45,377 nt of DNA from contig JAHHHW010000111.1 in NCBI GenBank assembly GCA_019359115.1, forward strand, positions 1 through 45,377, given 5' to 3'. A program made the translations under genes and the position numbers. The notes under the pieces are model-generated. The model searched no databases. It was not told the origin of the DNA and was given only the letters and a program-made list of their open reading frames with translations. Below, piece by piece: positions 25,593 through 34,763 of this stretch. The DNA comes from Pelatocladus maniniholoensis HA4357-MV3 (GTDB lineage Bacteria; Cyanobacteriota; Cyanobacteriia; Cyanobacteriales; Nostocaceae). Position 1 is the first letter of the stretch. Each line of letters begins with the position of its first letter.

Positions 25593-25784
25593 TTAAATGT
25601 TTTCCATGATAGAGTCTTGTAAAGTTTTTATAGAAGGTGATATCTCCAGTAGTTTTTCATCAGCTTTTTCTAATCCAGACGTATCATTTGGATTGAAACT
25701 AGTGTAACTATAAAATGATGAACCACCCATTATAGCGTTGGTTAATTCTACTAATTCGTCAAATTTTAAATCAGCAATAATCAT
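25593..25784 (-). CDS. Double-glycine leader peptide precursor 6, minus strand
   Basis: 63 codons. The N-terminus MIIADLKFDELVELTNAIMGG has the same MII(A/S)DL opening and GG end as the plus-strand leaders, so it should be a C39 substrate. The core (about 42 residues) begins with aromatic and Ser-rich SSFYSYTSF and becomes acidic. It lies 41 nt behind the L,D-transpeptidase gene on the same strand, suggesting co-transcription. The -1 frame after its stop stays open and coding-like to 25483, so the gene may be a frameshifted form of a longer peptide. Confidence 0.72.
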   Translation of the reverse strand: MIIADLKFDELVELTNAIMGGSSFYSYTSFNPNDTSGLEKADEKLLEISPSIKTLQDSIMENI

Positions 25785-25825
25785 GTTTTTGTCTCAAAAT
25801 ATATTTATTTTTCTGCCTGTTCAAC

Positions 25826-26374
25826 CTATGGCACTACAGTTATTGGTGTTCCTATACTTACCTGATCAAATAATTCTTGAACATCCTTGTTATACATACG
25901 AATACAACCATGAGAAGCTGCTTTCCCAACTGATTCAGCATCAGGAGTCCCATGAAAACCAATCCAATTTGTACCATTTGTCCAAAATCCAATCCAGTAA
26001 CGACCAAGAGGATTTTTTGGACTTCCTCCTGGGATAGATTCGCCTGTAAAAGGATGCATCCAAGCTGGATTTTTTGTCATCTTGAGTACTTGAAAATGAC
26101 CAATTGGAGTTTCCCAACCTGGACGACCAACTGCAATAGGATAAGACTTGATTTGAATTTTACCTCGATAGAGGATTACTTGGCGTCGGCTAATAACAAT
26201 CTTTAAGTTAATAGGCTGCTCTATAGAATTTGCTGAAGTTTTTGCTTCACTATGAGAGTATGGTGTGCTAAGAGATGGAACTTCTGTGAAAATATTTAGC
26301 ACAACACTGGTACTAGCAATCACAACAACACTAGCAAGCTTTGAACACAAACTTTTATTGTTGTTTACGCTCAT
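25826..26374 (-). CDS. L,D-transpeptidase (YkuD domain), exported
   Basis: 182 residues from ATG 26374, which begins directly before a signal-like hydrophobic segment (about 9-30); an upstream in-frame ATG at 26479 would bury that segment. The YkuD catalytic motif HG...SHGCIRM is complete, with His141, His155 and Cys157. L,D-transpeptidases form 3-3 peptidoglycan crosslinks or attach proteins to the wall in the periplasm. The protein is at the short end for the family and has no binding module. Its placement directly before a GG-peptide gene suggests a wall-related partner or immunity function, which is inference. Confidence 0.87.
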   Translation of the reverse strand: MSVNNNKSLCSKLASVVVIASTSVVLNIFTEVPSLSTPYSHSEAKTSANSIEQPINLKIVISRRQVILYRGKIQIKSYPIAVGRPGWETPIGHFQVLKMTKNPAWMHPFTGESIPGGSPKNPLGRYWIGFWTNGTNWIGFHGTPDAESVGKAASHGCIRMYNKDVQELFDQVSIGTPITVVP

Positions 26375-26888
26375 TTTTTTGTTCCAGCTAAAAGATATTA
26401 GTTGCAAATAAGTTTGCGGATTTTTGAACAAATCATTACAATATTTGGGGAAATCCAAAAAAATATTCAATTCATGCATCTAATACAATTTCTTTTTTTG
26501 TCTCCCTTATATCTTCCCTGCAACGCCAATATTTCTTATTTGGAATTCCCTGATATGGAAGTAATTATGTCAGCCAGAAGTATTTACTAGATGTGGAAGT
26601 TTATTATTAATATTTATCTGTATTTATTGGTTTATCGTCTGCCTCAAGGTTAGTGTCAGATTACATTATGCTGTGATCAAAAAAACAGATTTAATGTTGC
26701 ATATATCTAATAAATAAAAACTTGTATCCTCCGATTCAAGGTAAAGTAGCTGAGTATGGGAAGAATGGGAATGTGCAAGTCGCAGCTATGTCTTTTGTTC
26801 ATTCATATAAATATTTCTAAAATTCATTTCCACAGAGAGTGAGATAGTGTATTGATCTTGGCGTCAAATAAAATCAGAGTTAAAGTAG
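26375..26888. other. Divergent intergenic region, no gene supported
   Basis: Between the leftward L,D-transpeptidase and the rightward DUF1802 gene. Short frames here have no ribosome-binding site or coding character. The region marks the right border of the peptide island; promoters for both flanking genes are expected. Confidence 0.5.
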
Positions 26889-27488
26889 ATGTTTATGGTG
26901 ACTACAACTTTTCACGCACTCAAAGAATGGGCAATTACCGTCAATGCTTTAGAAGCAGGGAAAACAATCATGCTGCTTCGCAAAGGCGGTATTCACGAAC
27001 GTAATGGACGCTTTCAAGTAGTCCATGACGAGATTTTGCTTTACCCAACTTACGAACATCAACAACCTTTTCTACTGAAGCCTGAGTATGCTAACCTTGT
27101 TTATCCCGTAACACCTGGTTGGCATCCAGAGACAATACGCATCGGTAGCTGGGCAAAAATTACCGATATTTTTCCAGTTTGCGATGAATCAATAGTCAAT
27201 GCTTTGCTTCCCTTTCATATTTGGAACGAGCATTTTATTAGCGATCGCCTGAAGTGGAAAGCGCGTCAGCCATTATTTATTTTGCTATTGCGGACATACA
27301 ATCTATCGCAAGTTCGAGAAATCCCTTATCTACCTGAGTATGGTGGTTGTAAGTCATGGATTGATTTGGATGAAACAATTCATATACAAGATGCAAAACC
27401 AGCTTTGTCAGATTCTACTTACTATCAGTTAGTAGCGGAAATTCGTGATATTGTTGGTGACAAGTTTTATGTCTCTGCCTTTGAATAA
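26889..27488 (+). CDS. DUF1802 family protein
   Basis: 199 residues matching the cyanobacterial and bacterial DUF1802 family. It opens with HALKEWAITVNALEAGKTIMLLRKGGI, followed by HERNGRFQVVHDEILLYPTYEHQ, a typical layout of the domain over its whole length. It is soluble and its function is unknown. Start is ATG 26889 or the ATG two codons later; neither has a strong Shine-Dalgarno sequence. It stands alone, with long intergenic regions on both sides. Confidence 0.85.
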   Translation: MFMVTTTFHALKEWAITVNALEAGKTIMLLRKGGIHERNGRFQVVHDEILLYPTYEHQQPFLLKPEYANLVYPVTPGWHPETIRIGSWAKITDIFPVCDESIVNALLPFHIWNEHFISDRLKWKARQPLFILLLRTYNLSQVREIPYLPEYGGCKSWIDLDETIHIQDAKPALSDSTYYQLVAEIRDIVGDKFYVSAFE

Positions 27489-27596
27489 GTCATTTAGGCT
27501 AACGCACAGAACCGTCGCTAATATAAATTCGGTTCTTCAGTACAGTTAATGTTCCCTGTTAATAGTTTCCTTTCCCTACTCAGTACACTTTCTATT

Positions 27597-27624
27597 CCCC
27601 GTACCCCGTACCCCGTACCCCGTT
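27597..27624. repeat. 7-nt tandem repeat (STRR type), unit CCCCGTA
   Basis: Four 7-nt units, the last varying as CCCCGTT. It sits in a 626-nt gene-free stretch (27489-28114) that otherwise holds AT-rich sequence and C-rich filler, with no RNA gene or hairpin that I can support. Confidence 0.75.
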
Positions 27625-28114
27625 CCTTATTTTCTCTGTTTACTCATAAATTCATAAATCAAACCAGATTCCTATATTTAGTGTTAATTTGAATATTATT
27701 GTTGCTTTGAAAAAACTAGAACGCTAACCAGATATTGTGGCGTTAGCAGTTCATGTTAAATCATTTAGACGCAAAAGCACAGATTCCCAATTACTGTAAA
27801 TAAAATTGGTGAATCTGGTTAAAAAATAATAGTACAGCTACGTGAGTTCACTTAAAAAACTTTGAGAAACAAAAAACCGTATTTGTCGATACACCAGTTT
27901 TGTTTTACAGCACTTAACATTAGTGGAACACAAGTGTTGTTTATTGCTATCTGATATTCATGAAGGTGCGTAATTTCTACTCAGACTCAAGAAAGAATTG
28001 TATGAGTATACGCATCTGGAAAACTAGCCAAAAAACTACCCCAATGGGTTGATGTTAGGCTTGACAAAAGTCTGTCATTATGCATCTAAAGATAAAAATA
28101 CAAAGGAGTTTACT

Positions 28115-28366
28115 ATGCAGCAAAGAATGTGCTGGCTATCTACCTCTGGTGAGAATGAGATTAAAATTTTGCATTTGCAAACTGCACCTCATCAACCATG
28201 GCGTCCTTACACAGCTTTCCCTCAATATGTAGTACCAGATTATAAAATCCCTGGCGGTTCTAGAGGTTGGGCAACTTATCAGAAACTTTTAAAAGCAGGT
28301 TGGACTTTAGTGCCTACTGCATTAGCCAACGAGTTTTCTGTATCCAAGGCTCCCGTTGAGCTTTAA
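28115..28366 (+). CDS. Small hypothetical protein
   Basis: 83 residues from ATG 28115, fixed by AAGGAG (28103-28108) 6 nt upstream; the frame is open further back to 28049 without such a site. The protein is soluble and rich in Pro, Trp and Tyr (HQPWRPYTAFPQYVVPDYKIP), then RGWATYQKLLKAGWTLV, which reads like a helix near the end. The ribosome-binding site and codon use support a real gene. No family is recognised; a stand-alone cyanobacterial orphan is likely. Confidence 0.68.
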   Translation: MQQRMCWLSTSGENEIKILHLQTAPHQPWRPYTAFPQYVVPDYKIPGGSRGWATYQKLLKAGWTLVPTALANEFSVSKAPVEL

Positions 28367-28547
28367 TTTGTAGTTTATAGATTTATAATTCTTTCGTATA
28401 GGCTTTGACTAAATAATCAATCCCCCTTGTTGATATTCAACAAGGCAAACTTGCTGGATATGAGGGCAAGGGAAAAAAATGGTTAGTCTTAGGAGTGTAA
28501 CGAAACAGATTCCAAGCATGTCTGCACCAAAAGCAGATTTTAAACAT

Positions 28548-28560
28548 TTGGGATGCTCCC
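28548..28560. repeat. 13-nt sequence shared with the IS-like end at 45251
   Basis: TTGGGATGCTCCC here is the exact reverse complement of 45251-45263, where it begins foreign sequence that cuts hsdR. It may be a solitary terminal repeat left by an IS element or a MITE in the spacer between the small orphan and the histidine kinase. Confidence 0.4.
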
Positions 28561-28612
28561 TATCCAAAATCCATAGATACGATCGCGGCTTCAAGAAAGA
28601 GTAATCTAAAAT

Positions 28613-30670
28613 CTAAAATCTCATGACCGACTCTGGTTGAACTGGTATCCAAACTGTAAAAATTGAACCAACACCGACGCTAGATTCTACTTCAATTCGA
28701 CCCCGATGTAGTTCTACAAGTTGTTTGGTTAATGCCAAACCGAGTCCCGTACCTTCGTAACGGCGACGGTAGGGGGTATCTAGTTGATGAAATTTTTCAA
28801 ACAGCAGTGGTAACTGTTCTTGAGGAATACCGATACCAGTATCTTCCACTTGAAATACAGCCGTGTCATATTCCATCCACAGGCGTAAAGTTACATTTCC
28901 ACCTTCAGGCGTAAATTTGATCGCATTACTTAAAAGATTCCATAAGATTTGTTCTACTCTTCTGACATCAGCAGTAAAATTATCGCCTTTTTGATCGACA
29001 AGTAACTCTAGTCTCAAGCTAACTTGCTGGCTGGTAGCTTTTTCCAATAACGATGCAACTATATTTTCTGATACCTTGACCAAAGAAAATTCTGTAATAT
29101 TTAAAACAGCTTTACCTGCTTCAATCTGGGATAAATCCAGAATGTCATTAATCATTTCTAATAGATGTTCACCGCTATCGTGGATAGTTTGCAGATATTC
29201 CCGTTGGCGTTGATTTAAATCTCCAAAAGACCAACGTAGTAAAGTTGCTGACATACCAATTACGTAGGTCAAAGGAGTCAGTAATTCATGGCTAATGGTA
29301 GCAAGAAATTCACTGCGGAGGCGACTAGCAGCCTCCGCAGCAACTAAAGCGTCATGTAGTGCTACAGTACGTTCAACTACTCTTTGTTCTAGAGTTTGTT
29401 TTTCTTGAGTAAGCGATCGCATTAACTCAGCTTGATGAATTGCGATCGCTAATTGTTCAGCAACAGAAGTTAAAAGACTTTTTTCATTTTCATTCCAATT
29501 GTGTGGTGTATTGCACTGATGAGCAATTAATAGCCCCCAAAGTTGATCTTCAAATACAATTGGAGCGATGAACTTTGAGCGGACTTTGATATTTCTTAAA
29601 AAATTTAATAAACACTCTTCTAAAGCATAAGTTTTTTCGATATCATCGACAGCGACAGTAAATCCCTGGCGATACTTTTCCCACCATGGAGAGTTAGGTA
29701 CAAAGCAGTATTCTTCTCTATAGTTCAATACAGAAGGAATAGTCTCGTCAATCCGGGATTCATAAATGACGCAACTCGCAGATTGCCCTAAATTTAGTGA
29801 AGATGAAAAATCTGAAGCGTGATTTTTTTCCTCACTAAAATTTGGAATTCCGAAACCAAAATTTCTACCATTCAATGATGGATAATTTACTTGTGTAGGC
29901 TTTGACTGGCGGACATAGGTTAAGGAATTTTCTGGAGAAAATAGCCCAGAAGGCAAATTATTATTATTTACATTCTCAAGATCGTTGTAAAGCTGTGCGA
30001 CTTGTGGATAAACTAGCTTGCAAATTACTAGACGATCTAATTCTAAAAACTTTCGCACTTGCTCAATTGCTGTCACCATAATTACCGACAAGTCTAGACT
30101 TTGGCGAGTCCGAGTAGTAATCTGATTCAACAGGCGCTCTTGAGCAAGTTGTTTGTTAAGAGCATCTTCCACTGGCTGACAAACAGAAGCAACAGGAGTT
30201 GTTGAGGCTTGTGATTGTGTTACTTCCTGATTTAGCTGTGGCAGGAAAAAATCTAACAATAATAGCGTAAACTGACTTTGGAGTTTGACATCATTAGGAG
30301 CAAGCAGTTGACAAACAGAATCAATTTTTTGATGTTGCGGAGAATTATGTACAAATAAATCTCTGATGCTTGTCAGGAAAGAGGCGATCGCTTCACAACT
30401 AAATGTAAACTTGACATCCAACTGTTCCCCAAAATCTCCTTTTTGCTCTGGAAAACCCACCATCAAAGCACTAAAACCCTTAGAAATGACAACTGTAAAT
30501 CTTTGCGTCTGCCATTCTTCAGGTATAGTAATCCGCTTCAGCACAGCTTCTGTTAGAACCACAAACTCACCTTCTACTGCTTGAGCCATTTGCTCTAACA
30601 ATTCGCCAAGCTGATTAAATATATCTAAAGGCAAGGTGCGAGAAAAGCTCAAATCAGGGGAAATCAGCAT
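28613..30670 (-). CDS. Sensor histidine kinase with DICT and GAF domains
   Basis: 685 residues, no membrane helix. A DICT sensory domain lies at about 1-150 (LSFSRTLPLDIFNQLGELLEQ). A GAF domain of phytochrome-like type spans about 175-415, interrupted by an acidic/Ser-rich insert (about 228-300). A coiled coil follows at about 418-450. HisKA has His461 in SHELLTPL. The HATPase domain has the N box (NLLSNAIKF, about 578-586), DTGIGIP (610-616) and GTGLGLA (640-646). The usual SHELRTPL Arg is Leu here. I do not see a bilin-binding Cys in the usual place. No response regulator is adjacent. It is divergent from cobN with a 93-nt gap. Confidence 0.9.
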   Translation of the reverse strand: MLISPDLSFSRTLPLDIFNQLGELLEQMAQAVEGEFVVLTEAVLKRITIPEEWQTQRFTVVISKGFSALMVGFPEQKGDFGEQLDVKFTFSCEAIASFLTSIRDLFVHNSPQHQKIDSVCQLLAPNDVKLQSQFTLLLLDFFLPQLNQEVTQSQASTTPVASVCQPVEDALNKQLAQERLLNQITTRTRQSLDLSVIMVTAIEQVRKFLELDRLVICKLVYPQVAQLYNDLENVNNNNLPSGLFSPENSLTYVRQSKPTQVNYPSLNGRNFGFGIPNFSEEKNHASDFSSSLNLGQSASCVIYESRIDETIPSVLNYREEYCFVPNSPWWEKYRQGFTVAVDDIEKTYALEECLLNFLRNIKVRSKFIAPIVFEDQLWGLLIAHQCNTPHNWNENEKSLLTSVAEQLAIAIHQAELMRSLTQEKQTLEQRVVERTVALHDALVAAEAASRLRSEFLATISHELLTPLTYVIGMSATLLRWSFGDLNQRQREYLQTIHDSGEHLLEMINDILDLSQIEAGKAVLNITEFSLVKVSENIVASLLEKATSQQVSLRLELLVDQKGDNFTADVRRVEQILWNLLSNAIKFTPEGGNVTLRLWMEYDTAVFQVEDTGIGIPQEQLPLLFEKFHQLDTPYRRRYEGTGLGLALTKQLVELHRGRIEVESSVGVGSIFTVWIPVQPESVMRF

Positions 30671-30763
30671 GTTCCAAAATTCGTGAAAATGAAGCTAGAT
30701 GCAGTTGTTTAATTATTTTTTGATCGCGTTCTAATAAACAGTTTAAGATCCTCAGACAGGAAT

Positions 30764-33700
30764 ATGCATCGAATTAATGCCACTCCCGGAGGTTGGAACC
30801 CCCAATCAGAAGGTGTAAGCTTCTTAGAACAAACCCCAGCCCCACTTGTATTGCTGACGGCCGCTGACACCGACATTCAAACTTTGGCAGCTGCAATCCC
30901 CAAGTTACCTACAAAATTTCCTGAATTTAGAGTTGCTAACCTATTGAACTTGCAGCATCAAATTAGCATTGACACTTATGCCGAGCAAGTTTTGCAACCA
31001 GCCCAGGTAATTATTCTGCGCTTACTAGGGGGACGTTCCTATTGGGCTTACGGCTTAGAAGTAGTCCAGGAAATAGCACAAAGCAATGGTATAACCCTAA
31101 TTGTAATGCCAGGCGATGATGCTCTTGATCCTGATCTTATGTCTCACTCTACCCTGCCTTTGGGGAATGTCAATCAAATCTGGCGCTATTTCAATGAAGG
31201 TGGTATAGAAAATATTGCTAACGCCCTAAAATATATTGCTGATCATTGCCTTTCCACTTCCTTTAACCCACCACCACCCCAGATTGTGCCACGTGTTGGG
31301 TTGTATGAAGGGGATCGGGAATTGGGGATTGGGGATTCTCCAGAGGAGACGCTTCGCGTAGACGCGCAAGCGGCTTCTCACAGAGTACGGGTATGGGTAA
31401 GAGACTTGTTGAATTATTCTCCCTTGTCTTCCCACACTCCCCACACTCCCTTACCCCCAATCCCCAAAATCGGCATCCTCTTCTACCGCGCCCATTATCT
31501 GGCTGGAAATACTAAAGTCATTGATGCTTTGTGCGAAGCTTTGGCAAAACGGAATTTAGAACCTATACCAGTTTTTGTTTCTTCGCTGCGTGAACTCGAT
31601 GTACAAGAAGAGTTAAGCGAAATTTTTCAACCCAAAGATTCACAGCCAATATCTGTACTACTAAATACTACAAGTTTTTCTTTGGCGCGGTTGGAAACAG
31701 AAGCACCCCAACTAGAACTGTGGCAAAAATTGGATGTGCCTGTATTACAAGTAATTTTAAGCGGTGGTGGTGTAGAACAGTGGCGATCGCAGTATCAAGG
31801 ACTTTCCCCCCGTGATGTCGCCATGAATGTAGCATTACCAGAAGTAGATGGCCGCATTATTAGTCGGGCTGTATCTTTTAAAACAGTGCAAACTCGCCAT
31901 CCTCAGCTAGAAACTGATGTGATGGTATATGAACCAGTGAGCGATCGCATTGATTTTGTCGCTGACTTAGCAGCAAAATGGGTGCGTCTGCGTTCTAAAT
32001 TGCCCCAACAAAGGCGTATTGCTCTGATTTTGGCTAATTACCCCGCCCGTGATGGTCGCATTGCCAATGGTGTAGGATTAGATACACCTGCTAGTGGTGT
32101 GGAAATTCTGCAAGCTTTACAGTTGGCAGGATACGATGTAGAGAATATTCCTGCTACTGGTGATCAATTAATCCAACTTCTGACTGCTGGGGTAACGAAT
32201 GATCCAGAAGGTAGAGAGTTGCGTCCCGTCCAGCAAAGTGTTTCCGAACAGGAGTATCAAGAGTATTTTGCTACCTTGCCACAAAAAGTGCAGCAGGGTA
32301 TCGGCGATAGATGGGGAGTGAGGGGACAAGGGGGACAAGGGAGACAAGGGGGACAAGAGAGACAAGAGGGACAAGCGGGACAAGCGGGACAAGGAAGTAA
32401 TTTTTCTCCCCACACTCCCCACACTCCCCAATTCCCAATCCCCGGTATTCAACTTGGTAATATTTTCATAGGTATTCAGCCAGCGCGGGGCTATGATCTT
32501 GACCCTAGTTTGAATTATCACGCGCCAGATTTGGAACCAACTCATGCTTATTTGGCTTTTTATTACTGGGTGAGAGAATGTTTTGGCGCGGATGCTGTGG
32601 TGCATGTGGGTAAACATGGAAATTTGGAATGGCTACCGGGTAAGAGTCTGGCTTTATCCAATAGTTGTTACCCAGAGGTGGCTTTGGGGGCGCTTCCTCA
32701 TTTATATCCGTTTATTGTCAATGATCCTGGTGAAGGTTCCCAGGCGAAACGTCGCGCCCAAGCGGTGATTGTGGATCACTTGACGCCGCCTTTGACTCGT
32801 GCAGAATTATATGGTGGTTTGCAGCAACTGGAAAATTTAATTGATGAGTATTATGAGGCGGAGAGTTTAGATCCAGGACGTTTAAGCCTAGTTTGCGATC
32901 GCATTCAAGAATTAATTCTCAAAGAAAATCTTCACCTTGATTTGAAATTGGTTAATAACAAAGAACAATTACTAATTGGCAAAATCGATGGTTATCTGTG
33001 TGAATTAAAAGAAGCCCAAATTCGCGATGGTTTACACATTTTTGGGCAGTGTCCAACTGGAAGACAACTACGAGATTTAATTATAGCGATCGCTCGTCAT
33101 CCTAATCGTCATCACAATGGCTTTACTCGCGCCATAGCTGAAGATTTAGGCTTAGATTTCGATCCGTTGACAGCAGATTTCGCTACTCAACTATCACCTC
33201 AAAGCCATCAAATTCTCCAAGAAAAATTTCAGCATTCCTGTCGCACTGTTGGCGATGCTGTCGAAGTTCTAGAAACCTACGCCGCTACTCTCGTAGAAAA
33301 CTTAATCTCTTCCCCCACTCCCCCTACTCCCCCCATTCCCCACTTCAGCGCCCTCACCTGGATACACTCCCGTCTTTTTCCTGCTTTACAAAAAACTCAC
33401 CAAGAAATTACTCACTTGTTACGGGGACTTGATGGTAGATATGTTCCTAGCGGCCCTGCTGGTGCGCCTACGCGGGGGCGTCCGGAGGTTTTGCCAACAG
33501 GAAATAATTTTTACACTTTTGATATTCGGGCTTTACCTACAGAAATAGCCTGGGATATAGGTAGGAAGGCAGCCGAGACTTTAATAGAATGCTATACCCA
33601 AGAGCATGGGGAGTATCCTAAAACACTAGGTTTATCTCTGTGGGGAACAGCGACGATGCGGACTGGCGGTGATGATATTGCTGAAGCTTTGGCTTTGTTG

Positions 33701-34738
33701 GGTGTACAACCTGTTTGGGATGGTGCAGCAAGGCGGGTTGTAGATTTTGAAATTTTGCCGTTGTCAGTGTTAGGGCGTCCACGTGTGGATGTAACATTAA
33801 GAATTTCTGGATTTTTCCGGGATGCTTTTCCCAATCTGATCGATTTATTCGACCAAGCAGTATCAGCAATCGCAATGTTGGATGAACCTCCATCATTAAA
33901 CCCCCTCGCAGCACAAGTTCGCCAAGAAACAGATTGTTGGATGCAAGCAGGCTTGAGTTTAGAAGAAGCGCAGGTGCGATCGCGTTACCGGGTTTTTGGT
34001 TCTAAACCAGGTGCTTATGGTGCTGGATTGCAAGGTTTAATAGAATCACAAAATTGGACAAATGATCAAGATTTAGCGCGTGCGTACATTAATTGGAGTT
34101 GCTACGCCTATACTAGTTCACCCCAATCTCAAGAAGGATTAGGGAGTTTAGGTGGCATTTCGGCACCCGAAGCTTTTGAGCAACGTCTATCACAAATGCA
34201 GATTGTCTTACATAATCAAGACAATCGTGAACACGACATACTTGATTCTGATGATTATTACCAATTTCAAGGAGGTTTAACCACAGCAGTACGTTCTATG
34301 CAAGGGACAAATCCCCAAACCTATTTCGGAGATAATTCGATTGCTGCCAAACCACGAATCCGCACTCTCAAAGAAGAGATTGCTAGAGTATATCGTTCTC
34401 GTGTAGTTAATCCGAAATGGATCGCAGGAGTCATGCGCCACGGTTATAAAGGTGCATTTGAAATGGCAGCGACTGTAGATTATTTATTTGCCTATGATGC
34501 TACAGCCCAATGCGTAGAAGATCATATGTATGAGGGAATTGCCCAGGCGTACCTATTCGATCCTACTGTCAGTGAATTTATCCAGAGTAAAAACCCGTAT
34601 GCCTTGCGTGATATGGCTGAGAGACTTTTGGAAGCACACAAACGTGGTTTTTGGCAGGATGCAAATTTACAGATACTCGAAAATTTGAGAAACTTAATTC
34701 ATCAAGCAGAAGCTGTTATAGAACAAAAATTAATTTGA
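30764..34738 (+). CDS. cobN: Cobaltochelatase subunit CobN, with in-frame repeat insertions
   Basis: 1324 residues. CobN is the large subunit of the aerobic-type chelatase that inserts cobalt into hydrogenobyrinic acid diamide or a related corrin ring in (pseudo)cobalamin synthesis. The N-terminus MHRINATPGGWNPQ and the segment VHVGKHGNLEWLPGKSLALS are characteristic and separate it from ChlH. Three low-complexity blocks interrupt the conserved fold: residues about 182-235, about 517-561 (Gly/Gln/Arg repeats) and about 848-861 (Pro/Thr). Their DNA matches intergenic repeats of this genome. The frame is intact and conserved motifs remain on both sides, so activity is likely kept. Cyanobacteria often lack CobS/CobT next door, as here. 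Confidence 0.95.
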   Translation: MHRINATPGGWNPQSEGVSFLEQTPAPLVLLTAADTDIQTLAAAIPKLPTKFPEFRVANLLNLQHQISIDTYAEQVLQPAQVIILRLLGGRSYWAYGLEVVQEIAQSNGITLIVMPGDDALDPDLMSHSTLPLGNVNQIWRYFNEGGIENIANALKYIADHCLSTSFNPPPPQIVPRVGLYEGDRELGIGDSPEETLRVDAQAASHRVRVWVRDLLNYSPLSSHTPHTPLPPIPKIGILFYRAHYLAGNTKVIDALCEALAKRNLEPIPVFVSSLRELDVQEELSEIFQPKDSQPISVLLNTTSFSLARLETEAPQLELWQKLDVPVLQVILSGGGVEQWRSQYQGLSPRDVAMNVALPEVDGRIISRAVSFKTVQTRHPQLETDVMVYEPVSDRIDFVADLAAKWVRLRSKLPQQRRIALILANYPARDGRIANGVGLDTPASGVEILQALQLAGYDVENIPATGDQLIQLLTAGVTNDPEGRELRPVQQSVSEQEYQEYFATLPQKVQQGIGDRWGVRGQGGQGRQGGQERQEGQAGQAGQGSNFSPHTPHTPQFPIPGIQLGNIFIGIQPARGYDLDPSLNYHAPDLEPTHAYLAFYYWVRECFGADAVVHVGKHGNLEWLPGKSLALSNSCYPEVALGALPHLYPFIVNDPGEGSQAKRRAQAVIVDHLTPPLTRAELYGGLQQLENLIDEYYEAESLDPGRLSLVCDRIQELILKENLHLDLKLVNNKEQLLIGKIDGYLCELKEAQIRDGLHIFGQCPTGRQLRDLIIAIARHPNRHHNGFTRAIAEDLGLDFDPLTADFATQLSPQSHQILQEKFQHSCRTVGDAVEVLETYAATLVENLISSPTPPTPPIPHFSALTWIHSRLFPALQKTHQEITHLLRGLDGRYVPSGPAGAPTRGRPEVLPTGNNFYTFDIRALPTEIAWDIGRKAAETLIECYTQEHGEYPKTLGLSLWGTATMRTGGDDIAEALALLGVQPVWDGAARRVVDFEILPLSVLGRPRVDVTLRISGFFRDAFPNLIDLFDQAVSAIAMLDEPPSLNPLAAQVRQETDCWMQAGLSLEEAQVRSRYRVFGSKPGAYGAGLQGLIESQNWTNDQDLARAYINWSCYAYTSSPQSQEGLGSLGGISAPEAFEQRLSQMQIVLHNQDNREHDILDSDDYYQFQGGLTTAVRSMQGTNPQTYFGDNSIAAKPRIRTLKEEIARVYRSRVVNPKWIAGVMRHGYKGAFEMAATVDYLFAYDATAQCVEDHMYEGIAQAYLFDPTVSEFIQSKNPYALRDMAERLLEAHKRGFWQDANLQILENLRNLIHQAEAVIEQKLI
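31358..31387. repeat. Dispersed palindrome-type repeat inside cobN
   Basis: A 30-nt block from GTAGACGCGCAAGCGG to AGAGTA matches 40526-40555 at all but three positions. In cobN it is part of a longer insertion, 31310-31465, that also contains GGGGATTGGG filler. It is read in frame as part of the CobN insert. Confidence 0.7.
32324..32395. repeat. In-frame 9-nt minisatellite inside cobN
   Basis: Eight 9-nt units, GGACAAGGG and variants (AGACAAGAG, GGACAAGCG), encode a Gly-Gln-Gly/Arg/Ala repeat. A unit of 9 nt keeps the frame whatever the copy number. The unit is the reverse complement of the CCTTGTCCC-type words found between genes. Confidence 0.85.
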
Positions 34739-34763
34739 AGTAAAAAGTAGTGTAGGGAAATCT

